A DNA stretch of 49,943 nt from an uncultured Lachnobacterium sp. GTDB taxonomy: Bacteria > Bacillota > Clostridia > Lachnospirales > Lachnospiraceae. The DNA lies in NCBI GenBank assembly GCA_900543445.1, contig UQRC01000016.1, positions 1 through 49,943 on the forward strand, read 5' to 3'. Below, piece by piece: positions 1 to 9,560 of this stretch (positions are counted from its first letter, which is position 1; every line of letters starts with the position of its first letter). The position numbers and the translations under genes are program-made. The notes under the pieces were generated by a model, which saw nothing but the letters and a program-made list of their open reading frames with translations, ran no database searches and was not told the origin of the DNA.

Positions 1-771
1 CGAACGAAAGAGGTTGTACTTCTCAATCGGGCCCGACCGGAAGAGGGCATTTTTATAGCGGAGAGTCCGAAGGTCATTGAGCGTGCATTAGACAGTGGCT
101 GTGAGCCGATTTCGATTCTAATGGAAGAACGTCATATAGAAGGCGAAGGAAAGCCTGTATTGGAGCGGTGTAAGGACATTCCAGTCTATACCGCAGAATT
201 TGATGTGTTAAAAGAACTGACCGGTTTTCCACTGACGCGCGGCATGCTTTGTGCAATGCACCGCCCGGCACTTCCAAGTGTGCAGCAGGTGTGTGAACAT
301 GCAACCCGTATCGCAATCCTTGAGGATGTCGTTAATCCGACGAACGTGGGGGCAATCTTCCGGTCTGCAGCAGCGCTTGGCATGGACGCCGTATTGCTGA
401 CGCCAGCCTGCAGCGATCCACTTTATCGACGTGCAATCCGTGTCAGTATGGGGACAGTATTCCAGATTCCATGGACTTACGTGGATAAACATACGAAGTG
501 GCCAGAGGAAGGAATGAAGATATTGCGTGAATTAGGATTTAAGACAGCTGCATTTGCATTAAAAGATGATTCGGTCAGTATCGATGATCCGCAGCTGATG
601 AACGAGGAGAAGCTGGCGATCCTGCTCGGCACCGAAGGGGATGGTCTTGCCACAGAGACGATCGCAGACTGCGACTATACTGTGAAGATTCCGATGTCCC
701 ACGGAGTCGATTCGCTCAATGTCGCAGCTGCCAGCGCCGTAGCATTCTGGCAGCTGGGTAATCATACTTAA
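1..771 (+). CDS. TrmH/SpoU-family RNA 2'-O-methyltransferase, 5' end outside window
   Basis: SPOUT-class methyltransferase that should use SAM to 2'-O-methylate a ribose in rRNA or tRNA. The frame is open from base 1, so the true start lies upstream; 256 residues are visible. The first ~60 visible residues resemble the RNA-binding substrate domain (EGIFIAESPKVIERAL). The knotted catalytic domain shows motif 1 (NPTNVGAIFRSAAALG, ~113-128), motif 2 (LLGTEGDGL, ~208-216) and motif 3 (IPMSHGVDSLNVAAA, ~230-244). The asparagine and arginine of motif 1 and the SLNVAAA knot are intact. Which RNA is modified cannot be told. A strong terminator follows directly, so this is the last gene of its unit. 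Confidence 0.9.
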   Translation, partial: RTKEVVLLNRARPEEGIFIAESPKVIERALDSGCEPISILMEERHIEGEGKPVLERCKDIPVYTAEFDVLKELTGFPLTRGMLCAMHRPALPSVQQVCEHATRIAILEDVVNPTNVGAIFRSAAALGMDAVLLTPACSDPLYRRAIRVSMGTVFQIPWTYVDKHTKWPEEGMKILRELGFKTAAFALKDDSVSIDDPQLMNEEKLAILLGTEGDGLATETIADCDYTVKIPMSHGVDSLNVAAASAVAFWQLGNHT

Positions 772-779
772 AGAAGACG

Positions 780-829
780 AAAGCCCTATCCGATATCACG
801 GGTAAAGTGAAAACCGGATAGGGCTTTTT
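780..829 (+). terminator. Intrinsic terminator after the TrmH-family gene
   Basis: A 13-bp perfect stem (AAAGCCCTATCCG paired with CGGATAGGGCTTT) ends in a T run, 8 nt after the methyltransferase stop codon. Confidence 0.9.
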
Positions 830-842
830 ATGCACATAAGAA

Positions 843-1073
843 TCAGACTTTGATAATACCAAGTGCTTCCGATACTGCAAAAAGCAGAATTAATAACAGG
901 CACACCGGTGCCACATATTTGAGCATTGCAACGATCGGCAGTCCGGATCCAATCTTCCACAATGGGAAAAGCTGGATCAGTGTACCGATTCCGGCAATGA
1001 TCATTGCACTCTGGATCAGCATGGCACTTTGGGCGGAGGAAAGTCCGCTGGCACCTGCCACGATCAGAATCGG
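843..1073 (-). pseudogene. Relic of an NCS2 xanthine/uracil permease joined to another transporter tail
   Basis: A minus-strand frame of about 77 codons, bounded upstream by an in-frame TGA at 1074-1076. Its first two thirds (PILIVAGASGLSSAQSAML, then IAGIGTLIQLFPLWKIG and SGLPIV) match the second transmembrane region of nucleobase:cation symporter-2 proteins. A full NCS2 protein has over 400 residues, so both the N-terminus and nearly all of the rest are missing. After LPIV the frame runs straight into a hydrophobic C-terminal piece (KYVAPVCLLLILLFAVSEAL), which looks more like the last helix of a sodium-dependent neurotransmitter-symporter-type protein. No ribosome site or full start is visible. 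I read it as a deletion scar; the identity of the tail is uncertain. Confidence 0.6.
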
Positions 1074-1205
1074 TCAAAATACAATCGTTTTTTGCAACTG
1101 TAACAATTTCAAACAAATATTGCCATGCTCTGCAATACAAATTTTGGGGGTCGTTCATTATAATGAGATTAGAACAAAAAAAGACAAGTACAAGGGGTGT
1201 TTTAT

Positions 1206-3605
1206 ATGCAATATGGACATTTTGATAATGAAAAAAGAGAATATGTCATTGACCGCGTAGATTTACCGGTTTCATGGACGAATTACCTTGGCGTTAAGGA
1301 TATGTGTGTTGTTGTCAACCATACGGCAGGTGGCTACATGTTCTACCAGACACCAGAATATCACAGAGTCACGCGTTTTCGGGGTAATGCGGTTCCGATG
1401 GACCGTCCGGGACATTATGTATATATCAGAGATAATGAGGATGACGATTATTGGAGTATTTCCTGGCAGCCGGTAGGAAAGCCTCTTGATCAGGCAAAAT
1501 ACACTTGCAGACACGGAATGAGTTATTCCGTTTATGAATGCAATTACAAGGGAATTCAGGCAAGCCAGACACTCGTTGTTCCGATGAATGATCCGGTTGA
1601 GTTATGGGATGTCCGATTGAAGAACACAACCGATAAAGAACGCAGATTATCGCTTTTTTCTTACTGTGAATTCTCGTTCCATCACATTATGATCGATAAT
1701 CAGAATTTCCAGATGAGTTTGTATTGTGCGGGATCTTCTTATGAGGATGGCATTATTGAACATGACCTGTTCTATGAAGAGTTTGGATTCCAGTATTTTA
1801 CTGCAAACTTTACACCGGACGGATATGACTGCCTGCGCGATAAATTTCTTGGATCGTATCGTACTGAGGACAATCCGATTGCGGTTGAGACCGGAAAATG
1901 CAGCGGTTCTCACGAGCTTGGCAATAATCACTGCGGAAGCTTACAGAAGGATATCGTTCTTGCTCCGGGAGAGGAAATCCGCGTGGTATTTATGCTTGGA
2001 GAGGGCAACCGCGAAGAGGGAAGAAAGATTCGTGAGAAATATTCCGACATGAAGAATGTGGATGCTGCTTACGATGAACTTGCCGCATACTGGAATGAGA
2101 AGTTCTCCAGACTGCAGATCAAGACGCCGAACGAGGGAATGAACACACTGATCAATACATGGAATCTGTATCAGTCGGAAGTTAATGTTATGTTTTCAAG
2201 ATTTGCTTCCTTTATTGAGGTCGGCGGACGTGTGGGACTCGGATATCGTGACACGGCACAGGATGCGATGACGATTCCGCATTCCAACCCTGAGAAGTGT
2301 AAGCAGAGAATCGTGGAGCTGCTTCGCGGACTGACTACCATGGGATATGGATTGCATCTGTTCCAGCCGGAATGGTTTGAGCCGGATGATGGCAAGGAGA
2401 AGAAGAAACCATTTAAGTCCCCTACCGTGATCCCTTCCGCAAACAAGGCGGACATTGTGCACGGTATTGATGATGCATGTTCGGATGATGCATTATGGCT
2501 GGTTCCTTCTATTATTGAATACATCAAGGAGACCGGGGAATACGATTTCGCGGATCAGGTTGTTACCTATGCAGACGGCGGAGAAGGTACGGTGTATGAA
2601 CATATGATGCATATCCTTGATTTCTCGGCGGAGCAGGTAGGCGCGACTGGAATCTGCAAGGGACTCCGTGCAGACTGGAATGACTGTCTGAACCTCGGCG
2701 GAGGAGAGAGCGCGTTAGTATCCTTCCTTCACTATTGGGCAATCAGCAATTTCCTGAAGCTGGCAGAATATCTTGGACGTGATGAGGATGTGAAGAAATA
2801 TTCTGCGATGCGTGACAAAGTATATAAGGTATGTAACGAAGAACTTTGGGATAAGGAATGGTTCATCCGTGGGGTGACCAGGAATGGTAAGAAGATCGGT
2901 ACTTCCGAGGATAAGGAAGGTAAAGTACATCTTGAATCGAATGCCTGGGCTGTCCTTTCCGGAGCAGCAGATCCGGAGAAAGGAAAGAAGGCAATGGATT
3001 CCGTAGACAAATATCTGTTTACGGAATATGGAATCATGCTGAATGCTCCGTCTTATACGGTTCCGGATGATGATATCGGATTTGTCACCCGTGTATATCC
3101 GGGCGTCAAGGAGAACGGATCCATTTTCTCGCATCCGAATCCATGGGCATGGGCAGCAGAGTGTGTGTTGGGCCGGGGAGATCGTGCAATGAAATTCTAT
3201 AATGCGCTGTGTCCTTATTATCAGAATGACAAGATTGAGATCCGTGAGTCGGAGCCGTATTCTTACTGCCAGTTTATTATGGGCAAGGATCATACCGCAT
3301 TCGGCCGCGCACGTCATCCGTTTATGACCGGAAGCGGTGGCTGGGCTTATTTCTCGGCAACCAGATATATGCTCGGAATTCGTCCGGATTTTGATGAACT
3401 TCACATTGACCCATGTATTCCGGCAGATTGGAAGGAGTTTTCCGCTGTCCGTAAGTGGAGAGGTGCCGAGTTTGACATTGAAGTTGTGAATCCGGATGGC
3501 GTCATGAAGGGGGTAAAGGAAATCGATCTTGATGATGTGAAGGTAGAACGCATTCCGGTACAGGAAGCAGGTACGTGTCACAAAGTGAAGATCGTTATGG
3601 GATAA
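1206..3605 (+). CDS. GH94 glycoside phosphorylase, probably cellobiose phosphorylase
   Basis: Cytoplasmic inverting phosphorylase: cellobiose + phosphate gives alpha-glucose-1-phosphate + glucose. The 799-residue length and the start MQYGHFDNEKREYVI match the cellobiose phosphorylase branch. The catalytic-acid motif RADWNDCLNLGGGES is present with its second Asp at residue 493, and the phosphate/sugar site motif SEPYSYCQ lies near 680. ATG at 1206 is chosen because AAGGGG sits about 9 nt upstream; a GTG three codons earlier overlaps that site. A TATAAT-like -10 lies at 1159-1164, without a clear -35. The phosphoglucomutase gene follows after 89 nt, the natural consumer of glucose-1-P, and an oligosaccharide ABC importer lies downstream. 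Laminaribiose or cellodextrin specificity cannot be excluded. Confidence 0.88.
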   Translation: MQYGHFDNEKREYVIDRVDLPVSWTNYLGVKDMCVVVNHTAGGYMFYQTPEYHRVTRFRGNAVPMDRPGHYVYIRDNEDDDYWSISWQPVGKPLDQAKYTCRHGMSYSVYECNYKGIQASQTLVVPMNDPVELWDVRLKNTTDKERRLSLFSYCEFSFHHIMIDNQNFQMSLYCAGSSYEDGIIEHDLFYEEFGFQYFTANFTPDGYDCLRDKFLGSYRTEDNPIAVETGKCSGSHELGNNHCGSLQKDIVLAPGEEIRVVFMLGEGNREEGRKIREKYSDMKNVDAAYDELAAYWNEKFSRLQIKTPNEGMNTLINTWNLYQSEVNVMFSRFASFIEVGGRVGLGYRDTAQDAMTIPHSNPEKCKQRIVELLRGLTTMGYGLHLFQPEWFEPDDGKEKKKPFKSPTVIPSANKADIVHGIDDACSDDALWLVPSIIEYIKETGEYDFADQVVTYADGGEGTVYEHMMHILDFSAEQVGATGICKGLRADWNDCLNLGGGESALVSFLHYWAISNFLKLAEYLGRDEDVKKYSAMRDKVYKVCNEELWDKEWFIRGVTRNGKKIGTSEDKEGKVHLESNAWAVLSGAADPEKGKKAMDSVDKYLFTEYGIMLNAPSYTVPDDDIGFVTRVYPGVKENGSIFSHPNPWAWAAECVLGRGDRAMKFYNALCPYYQNDKIEIRESEPYSYCQFIMGKDHTAFGRARHPFMTGSGGWAYFSATRYMLGIRPDFDELHIDPCIPADWKEFSAVRKWRGAEFDIEVVNPDGVMKGVKEIDLDDVKVERIPVQEAGTCHKVKIVMG

Positions 3606-3694
3606 TTCATCCGATGCTATGTTGATATAATGAGGCGTCTGCCGGATGATGATAAAACGGTGGACGCCCCCAACAAACGAAAGGAGCAATCAGT

Positions 3695-5113
3695 ATGATT
3701 AAATTTGGAACCGGCGGCTGGAGAGCAGTCATAGGAGATGATTTTACCAAGGCGAACATTCAGCTTTTGGCGCAGGGATTAGTAAATAAGATGAAAAGTG
3801 AAGGTGTTGCGGAGCAGGGAATCGTCATGGGATATGACCGAAGATTCCTTTCCAAGGAAGCGATGCAGTGGTCTGCACAGGTATTTGCAGCGAACCATAT
3901 TAGGGCATCTTTGATCAATAAATCATCACCGACGCCACTTGTCATGTTCTATGTTATGAAGCATGAACTTCCATATGGAATGATGATTACCGCAAGCCAC
4001 AATCCGGCTATCTACAATGGTATTAAAGTATTTACTGCAGGCGGACGTGATGCGGACGAGATTCAGACGAAGGACATTGAAGATTATATTTCTGACATTA
4101 AACCGGAAGAAGTTAAGGAAGTAACTTATGATGAAGGCAAAGCATCCGGATATATTGAAGAGATTTATCCTCTGAATGAGTATCTGGACAACATTATCGC
4201 ATCGGTTGATATGCAGGCAATCCGTAATGCAGGACTCAAAGTTGCGGTTGATCCGATGTATGGTGTCAGTGAGACTTCCATCAAGACGATTCTTCTGACC
4301 GCACGATGCGAGGTATCCACCATTCATGAGCGTCATGATACGTTATTCGGTGGTAAGCTTCCGGCTCCATCCGCATCGACATTACATGCTTTGCAGAACT
4401 TTGTAGTGGAGAAGGGATATGATATCGGTATCGCAACGGACGGTGATGCGGATCGTATCGGTGTCATTGATGATAAGGGTAATTTCCTTCATCCGAATGA
4501 TATCCTCGTTCTGTTGTATTACTACCTTGTAAAATTCAAGGGTTGGCATGGTGCAGTCGTGCGTAATATTGCGACGACCCATATGTTAGATAAAGTTGCT
4601 GCGAGGTTTGGTGAGACCTGTTATGAGGTGCCGGTAGGATTTAAGTATATTTCAGCAAAGATGACAGAGACTGGTGCAATCATCGGAGGAGAGTCTTCAG
4701 GAGGTTTGACGGTACATGGTCACATCAATGGCAAGGACGGTGTCTATGCAGCAGCCCTTCTCGTTGAGATGATTGCAGTGACTGGAAAGAAGCTTTCTGA
4801 GATTATGCAGGATATTCATGATGAGTGTGGAGAAATCCATATGGAGGAACGTGACTATAAGTTCACGATCGAGAAGAAGCAGGCAATGCAAAAGACCTTG
4901 ATGGAGGATAAGCTTCTTCCGGATCTTCCGTTTGAGATCGATCATATTTCTTATCTTGACGGAAGCAAAGTATATTTCAAGAACGGCGGTTGGGTGATCG
5001 CCCGTTTCTCAGGAACTGAGCCTCTGCTTCGCATTTTCTGTGAAATGCCGGATGCAGCAGACGCAGCTCATATCTGTGAGATTTATGAAAAATTCTTAGA
5101 TTTAAAGAGATAA
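3695..5113 (+). CDS. Phosphoglucomutase/phosphomannomutase (alpha-D-phosphohexomutase)
   Basis: Interconverts hexose-1-phosphate and hexose-6-phosphate; here it would turn the glucose-1-P made by the GH94 enzyme into glucose-6-P. All four family signatures are present in 472 residues: the phosphoserine loop TASHNP with Ser101, the Mg site DGDADR (249-254), the sugar-recognition loop GGESSGGL (331-338) and the phosphate-binding RFSGTEPLLRI near the C-terminus. The GESSGGL loop fits the bacterial PGM/PMM group; the glucose or mannose preference is not decided by sequence. AAAGGAG precedes the ATG. It shares the unit with the upstream phosphorylase and is closed by a strong terminator. Confidence 0.92.
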   Translation: MIKFGTGGWRAVIGDDFTKANIQLLAQGLVNKMKSEGVAEQGIVMGYDRRFLSKEAMQWSAQVFAANHIRASLINKSSPTPLVMFYVMKHELPYGMMITASHNPAIYNGIKVFTAGGRDADEIQTKDIEDYISDIKPEEVKEVTYDEGKASGYIEEIYPLNEYLDNIIASVDMQAIRNAGLKVAVDPMYGVSETSIKTILLTARCEVSTIHERHDTLFGGKLPAPSASTLHALQNFVVEKGYDIGIATDGDADRIGVIDDKGNFLHPNDILVLLYYYLVKFKGWHGAVVRNIATTHMLDKVAARFGETCYEVPVGFKYISAKMTETGAIIGGESSGGLTVHGHINGKDGVYAAALLVEMIAVTGKKLSEIMQDIHDECGEIHMEERDYKFTIEKKQAMQKTLMEDKLLPDLPFEIDHISYLDGSKVYFKNGGWVIARFSGTEPLLRIFCEMPDAADAAHICEIYEKFLDLKR

Positions 5114-5128
5114 CTGTTATATAAATTG

Positions 5129-5182
5129 AAAAAGCTACCTGTTATTCCAACTCCTCCCTTATGGAATGCCGGGTAGCTTTTT
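5129..5182 (+). terminator. Intrinsic terminator after phosphoglucomutase
   Basis: AAAAAGCTACC and TTATTCCA pair with TGGAATG and GGTAGCTTTTT across a short loop, ending in a T run. It separates the phosphorylase unit from the sensor kinase gene. Confidence 0.88.
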
Positions 5183-5236
5183 CAGTGGAAACCATGGTAT
5201 ACTGAAAAATATTAACGGTTTACGAGAGGAAAAAGC

Positions 5237-7111
5237 ATGGATAAAAAGGGTGAAGAGAAAAAGAGTTTTCTGGAAGGGTTTAAGAGACCGAATTCGTTAA
5301 AGCGAAAACTCCTTATATTTATGATTTTATGCTGGGGTGTTCCAATCCTGGTATTTTTTACATTTACGACGATTTCTTATCGCGACGGGATCGTGGAGAA
5401 AGCAGAAGGTATTATGGAGGATGAGCTTGAGAGTGCGGCTTCTTTTGTGTCCATCCGTATCGATGATGCAATCTCGTTCTGCCAGAGACCTTCTTATGAG
5501 CAGACATGGGAGGAAGCCTGGAGAAAATTCGTGTCGGGCGAGTATTCCAAAACCGACTATCTGATGCGCATTAATCGCAGTCTGAAGGGCAAATTCAATC
5601 TAAGCGACCGGTTTAATCTCTATGCATATTATAGGGAGGGGGACAAAGTTCCCGCATGTTATTCTTCCAGAGCCGGAACATCTTATTCCGATTATATCAA
5701 CAAGATCCAGCCGAAGCTGGAGGATGATATCGACACACTTTCTTCCTATACGGCGGTGCGGGTGATCGATGGAAGAATTCTTCTGGTGCGAAGTCTTTAT
5801 ACAACGGTTGATTATCATTGTTATGGAACACTTGTTGTGGAGCTGAACCGCAATAAGGTCTTTCGTGATGTACCGCCGAGCGTGCGCAGTAATATGCTGG
5901 TATGTTTTAACAATAACGATGCGATGATTGATTTTACCAATCCGGAGGATGCGAAGAAGAAGGCCTTATTAGATCGTCTGACTGCTCAGTACGACGGAGC
6001 CAGCAATCTGAAAATGACGCGCGAAGAAAATGGTGCATATAACGGATATCTTTATCAGAAAAAACTGGATAATTATCATATCGGAGTTGTATTGCTGGCA
6101 GAGAAAAGAGAATTGTATTCAAGTCTGTATGAGTTTTATGTCATCATATTTATTATGCTGCTTCTGTTCATACCGCTTTTTGCTTATGCGGTATTGTTCC
6201 TGCGCAATCATATTCAGATTCCGATCCGGAAAATGCTGGATGCATCACAGAAGATGGAAACCGGCGAGATGGGGGTTGTTGTGGAAGGCAGTATGCCAAA
6301 CCAGGAATTTGAACATCTTAAGGAAAGCTTTGACAGCATGTCGGCACAGGTGAAGTCTTTGTTTGAATATGCTTACGATGAGAAGCTGGCGCGCAAGGAC
6401 GCACAGATTCAGGCACTGCAGGCGCAGATTAATCCGCATTTTCTGAATAACACACTTGAGATGATGAATTGGCAGGCACGTATGTCAGGCGATACGATTG
6501 TATCCAAGATGATCGAGTCTTTGTCCACGGTGCTTGACTATCGCATGAACCGCGCCAATGTAAAGGAGATTCATCTGGCTGAAGAACTGCAGTGTGTAGA
6601 TGCTTACTTTTATATTATGTCCATGCGTTTTGGACAGAGACTTCAGATTGATAAAGAGATAGATGATCATCTTTTGTACATTATGGTTCCTCCGCTGATC
6701 CTGCAGCCTCTTGTGGAAAATGCGATCGTTCATGGGGTTGAGTCCGTGAAGAACGGAACGATTCACCTTAAGGTCTTTCATGATGAGAGTAAAGTATATC
6801 TTCAGGTCCGCAACACCGGAAAAAAGATGACGGAAGAGGATATAGAACGTATTCATGCAATCCTGGAGGGAGATGAGAGCAAAATACCGAAGGTTCCGGG
6901 AAGACATACCTCGATCGGAATTCAGAATGTCAACCGCAGAGTACGTCTCGTATATGGAGAAGAGTATGGGCTTACCATTGTTCAGGATAAAGACTGCGAG
7001 ACTGTTTCTACAATTACAGTGCCTTATGTGGAAGAATGGATCGCTGCCTCGTTAAAAAAACGAAACGAGGAAGAAACACAATTTTGGAACATGGCAAGAT
7101 TTAACAAATAA
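5237..7111 (+). CDS. YesM-like sensor histidine kinase
   Basis: Membrane histidine kinase of the LytS/YesM class that senses an extracellular, usually carbohydrate, signal and phosphorylates an AraC-type response regulator. Order in 624 residues: short charged N-terminus, TM1 (~24-44), extracellular Cache-like sensor domain (~45-295), TM2 (~297-320), HAMP linker, His_kinase domain with the phospho-His401 in INPHFLNNTLEMMNWQA, then an HATPase domain with the N-box PLVENAIVHG and a GIGIQNV-like glycine motif (SIGIQNVNRRV). GAGAGG precedes the ATG. Its partner is almost certainly the YesN-like regulator at 10451, with the binding protein and permeases between them. The ligand is inferred to be the imported oligosaccharide. 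Confidence 0.9.
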   Translation: MDKKGEEKKSFLEGFKRPNSLKRKLLIFMILCWGVPILVFFTFTTISYRDGIVEKAEGIMEDELESAASFVSIRIDDAISFCQRPSYEQTWEEAWRKFVSGEYSKTDYLMRINRSLKGKFNLSDRFNLYAYYREGDKVPACYSSRAGTSYSDYINKIQPKLEDDIDTLSSYTAVRVIDGRILLVRSLYTTVDYHCYGTLVVELNRNKVFRDVPPSVRSNMLVCFNNNDAMIDFTNPEDAKKKALLDRLTAQYDGASNLKMTREENGAYNGYLYQKKLDNYHIGVVLLAEKRELYSSLYEFYVIIFIMLLLFIPLFAYAVLFLRNHIQIPIRKMLDASQKMETGEMGVVVEGSMPNQEFEHLKESFDSMSAQVKSLFEYAYDEKLARKDAQIQALQAQINPHFLNNTLEMMNWQARMSGDTIVSKMIESLSTVLDYRMNRANVKEIHLAEELQCVDAYFYIMSMRFGQRLQIDKEIDDHLLYIMVPPLILQPLVENAIVHGVESVKNGTIHLKVFHDESKVYLQVRNTGKKMTEEDIERIHAILEGDESKIPKVPGRHTSIGIQNVNRRVRLVYGEEYGLTIVQDKDCETVSTITVPYVEEWIAASLKKRNEEETQFWNMARFNK

Positions 7112-7149
7112 TGTCAACTCGGTCTAATGCTTTTTGTTAGTTGTGCCCG

Positions 7150-7183
7150 TATAATACAAGTATAGTAAATGATAAACATTTAC
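7150..7183 (+). promoter_or_regulatory. -10 element and 19-bp perfect operator-like palindrome before the binding-protein gene
   Basis: TATAAT lies at 7150-7155 without a good -35, suggesting activator dependence. The perfect inverted repeat GTAAATG-ATAAA-CATTTAC (7165-7183) begins about where transcription would start and ends just before the AAAGGAGG ribosome site. It could be a repressor site or a 5' mRNA hairpin. Confidence 0.5.
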
Positions 7184-7206
7184 AAGATCAAAGGAGGATA
7201 TGAACT

Positions 7207-8523
7207 ATGAAGAAGAAAGTTTTATCAATGTTATTGGTGGGTGCAATGACAGCAACAATGTTCGCAGGATGCGGAAGCTCTACGGACAACAAGACCGAGG
7301 ACAAGGGAACACAGGCAAGCAACAGTGGGGATACTGCAGAAGCCAAGAACCCTGTCACACTGAAGACCGTATCTATGTTTGGTGGTACCGATCCTAACAA
7401 GGAGACATACGATGCAATCAATCAGGAAGTTATGGATCAGTACGATTACATCACAATCGAAGATAATTCACAGACATCTGACGAGGAGTGGAAAGCTCAG
7501 GTTAACGCAGATTTCTCTGTGGGCAATGAGCCGGATGTCATCCAGTTCTTCACAGATGCAACTGCTGACAGCATTATTGCAACAGATAAATTAGTATCGA
7601 TCGAAGATATCCGTGCTGAGTATCCGGATTACGCTAAGGATACACTTGATTCCGCACTTTCAGCAGCAGCTAACACAGACGGAGTTGAGAGAGCAGTTCC
7701 TACAACAGGATATTGGGAAGGCTTATATTGCAACAAGGATCTGTTTGATCAGTACAATCTTGAACTTCCGACTGACTGGGCTTCTATGGAGAAGGCAATT
7801 AAGACATTTAAGGATAACGGAATTATTCCGATCGCTTGTTCTTTAAATAACGTACCACATTACTGGATCGAGTTCTTAATGCTTTACTCAGCAGGCGTTG
7901 ATGAGTATACATCTGTTCCTACAACTGCTCCGGAAGGATGGGTTAAGGGTATTGAGATGTTCAAGACATTAAGAGATATGGGCGCATTCCCAGAGGATAC
8001 CGACACAGTAGATGACGCTTACACAGGACAGTTATTCCGTGATAAGCAGGCAGCTATGCAGCTTGATGGATCCTGGTATGCAGGTAACATTGAGGATACA
8101 GACAATACTGTAGTTATCGCATTCCCAGGTGTTCCGGATCAGAAGGCTGAGGCAGGTTCATTAGTTGGTGGTATCTCTTCCGGATTCTATATCACAAAGA
8201 AAGCTTGGGATGATCCAGACAAGAGAGATGCAGCAGTTAAGTTCGTAATGGCTCATACATGCAAGGCTGGTGTTCAGAGATATTGGGAAGCAACTGGTGC
8301 CGTATCACAGGCAGCTGTTGAGGTTACACCTGTTGATGGTGCTACACCATTCGCACAGTCTATCGCAGCTTATACAAGCGGTGCATCTGCAATCGTGGCT
8401 CCTACCGATTCACGTATCGGTGATGCATACAAGACACTTGTATCTGATATCGTTAAGGTTTCTACAGGCGCTATGTCAGCAGAAGATGCAATCAATGAAT
8501 CACTTGCTTTAGTACAGCAGTAA
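7207..8523 (+). CDS. Extracellular sugar-binding lipoprotein of an ABC importer
   Basis: Substrate-binding component of a carbohydrate (CUT1-type) ABC importer, anchored outside the membrane. A lipoprotein signal runs from MKKKVLSMLL to the lipobox TMFAGC with Cys22, followed by a Ser/Asp/Lys-rich linker and a family 1 solute-binding fold (438 residues). A tryptophan and aromatic-rich mid region (GYWEGLYCN, HYWIEFLM, DGSWYAG) is typical of sugar binders. AAAGGAGG precedes the ATG. It is followed by a terminator and then two permease genes, an arrangement that usually lets the binding protein be made in excess. Cellobiose or cellodextrin is the inferred substrate, from the neighbouring phosphorylase only. 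Confidence 0.9.
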   Translation: MKKKVLSMLLVGAMTATMFAGCGSSTDNKTEDKGTQASNSGDTAEAKNPVTLKTVSMFGGTDPNKETYDAINQEVMDQYDYITIEDNSQTSDEEWKAQVNADFSVGNEPDVIQFFTDATADSIIATDKLVSIEDIRAEYPDYAKDTLDSALSAAANTDGVERAVPTTGYWEGLYCNKDLFDQYNLELPTDWASMEKAIKTFKDNGIIPIACSLNNVPHYWIEFLMLYSAGVDEYTSVPTTAPEGWVKGIEMFKTLRDMGAFPEDTDTVDDAYTGQLFRDKQAAMQLDGSWYAGNIEDTDNTVVIAFPGVPDQKAEAGSLVGGISSGFYITKKAWDDPDKRDAAVKFVMAHTCKAGVQRYWEATGAVSQAAVEVTPVDGATPFAQSIAAYTSGASAIVAPTDSRIGDAYKTLVSDIVKVSTGAMSAEDAINESLALVQQ

Positions 8524-8538
8524 TACAGTCTTAAATTT

Positions 8539-8578
8539 AACGAAGGGGCTTTGCCCAAATGAGGCCCCTTCGTTTTTT
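8539..8578 (+). terminator. Terminator/attenuator between binding-protein and permease genes
   Basis: AACGAAGGGGC pairs with GCCCCTTCGTT followed by a T run. Being inside the transporter operon, it probably reduces read-through into the permease genes. Confidence 0.85.
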
Positions 8579-8624
8579 ATACCCAAAATTAGGATTTAAT
8601 TAATAAGAGAAAGGTGGAAGAAAG

Positions 8625-9560
8625 ATGTTATATAAGAAAAAATGGCCATTACTGGTGTTTTTAGTACCTGGTTTACTGTTTATGCTGATCTTTCTTTACA
8701 TACCATTTGTTGAGAATATAAAGAATAGTTTTTACAATATGACGGCAATCGTTGAGATGCCGGGTACAACATGGAAATTTATTGGATTCGAAAATTACAA
8801 GAGAATGTTTACAGATCCAGACGTGGGAAGAGCACTGATTAATTCGATTAAAATGATGATCCTGACGGTTATCTTCGAGGTTGGTATCGCGTTCGTACTG
8901 GCAGTTATGGTTTCACAGATCAAGAAGCTTCAGCAGCTGTTCCGTACCGTGTACTTCTTCCCGGTAGTCATTTCTGCAACTGCAATCGGTCTGCTGTTCA
9001 AATTGTTCTACAATTACAATGGCGGTATGTTGAATCAGATTTTAGAAAAGTTCGGCGCTGAGCCGGTAAACTGGTTATCACCGAAGCTTGCATTTGCAAT
9101 GGTTTGTATTCCTACATTGTGGAGTTACATCGGTTTCTATTTTGTAATTCTTTTGACAGGACTCAGTGATATCTCTGATGATATATATGAAGCGGCATCT
9201 ATTGATGGATGTAATCGTTTCAAACAGGTATTCTACATTACGTTGCCAATGATGAAACCGGTGTTCTTTACATCTGTTACACTTGCGGTAACCGGAGCAC
9301 TGAAGGTATTCGATTTACCTTGGGTTATGGTTCCGAACGGAGCTCCGCAGGGACTTACCCATTTCCTTGGTACATATATGTATCAGCAGACTTTCGGATT
9401 AAATGATTACGATTACGGTTCCACACTTGCTGTACTGATCGTAGTATTAGGTATCGTGGTTTCTAAGGGAGTTGGATTCCTTACCATGGATTCTGATGAG
9501 AGAGAGGAAAAGAAACTCGAGCGTCAGAGAAAGAAAGCAGCAAAGAAGGGGGTGGCATAA
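8625..9560 (+). CDS. ABC sugar permease, MalF/UgpA-type
   Basis: First membrane subunit of the CUT1 importer, 311 residues. About six transmembrane helices are visible, beginning WPLLVFLVPGLLFMLIFLYI, and the cytoplasmic EAA loop reads EAASIDGCNRFKQVFYITLP (~190-209), which docks the ATPase. The C-terminus is highly charged (EREEKKLERQRKKAAKK). GAAAGGTGG precedes the ATG. Its stop codon is immediately followed by the start of the second permease. No ATP-binding subunit is encoded nearby, as is common for clostridial CUT1 systems that share a MsmX-type ATPase. Confidence 0.92.
   Translation: MLYKKKWPLLVFLVPGLLFMLIFLYIPFVENIKNSFYNMTAIVEMPGTTWKFIGFENYKRMFTDPDVGRALINSIKMMILTVIFEVGIAFVLAVMVSQIKKLQQLFRTVYFFPVVISATAIGLLFKLFYNYNGGMLNQILEKFGAEPVNWLSPKLAFAMVCIPTLWSYIGFYFVILLTGLSDISDDIYEAASIDGCNRFKQVFYITLPMMKPVFFTSVTLAVTGALKVFDLPWVMVPNGAPQGLTHFLGTYMYQQTFGLNDYDYGSTLAVLIVVLGIVVSKGVGFLTMDSDEREEKKLERQRKKAAKKGVA

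Noticed and set aside
2715..3689. 324-codon open frame on the minus strand
   Set aside because: It lies opposite the well-supported GH94 gene, has no recognisable family and follows codon mirror effects.
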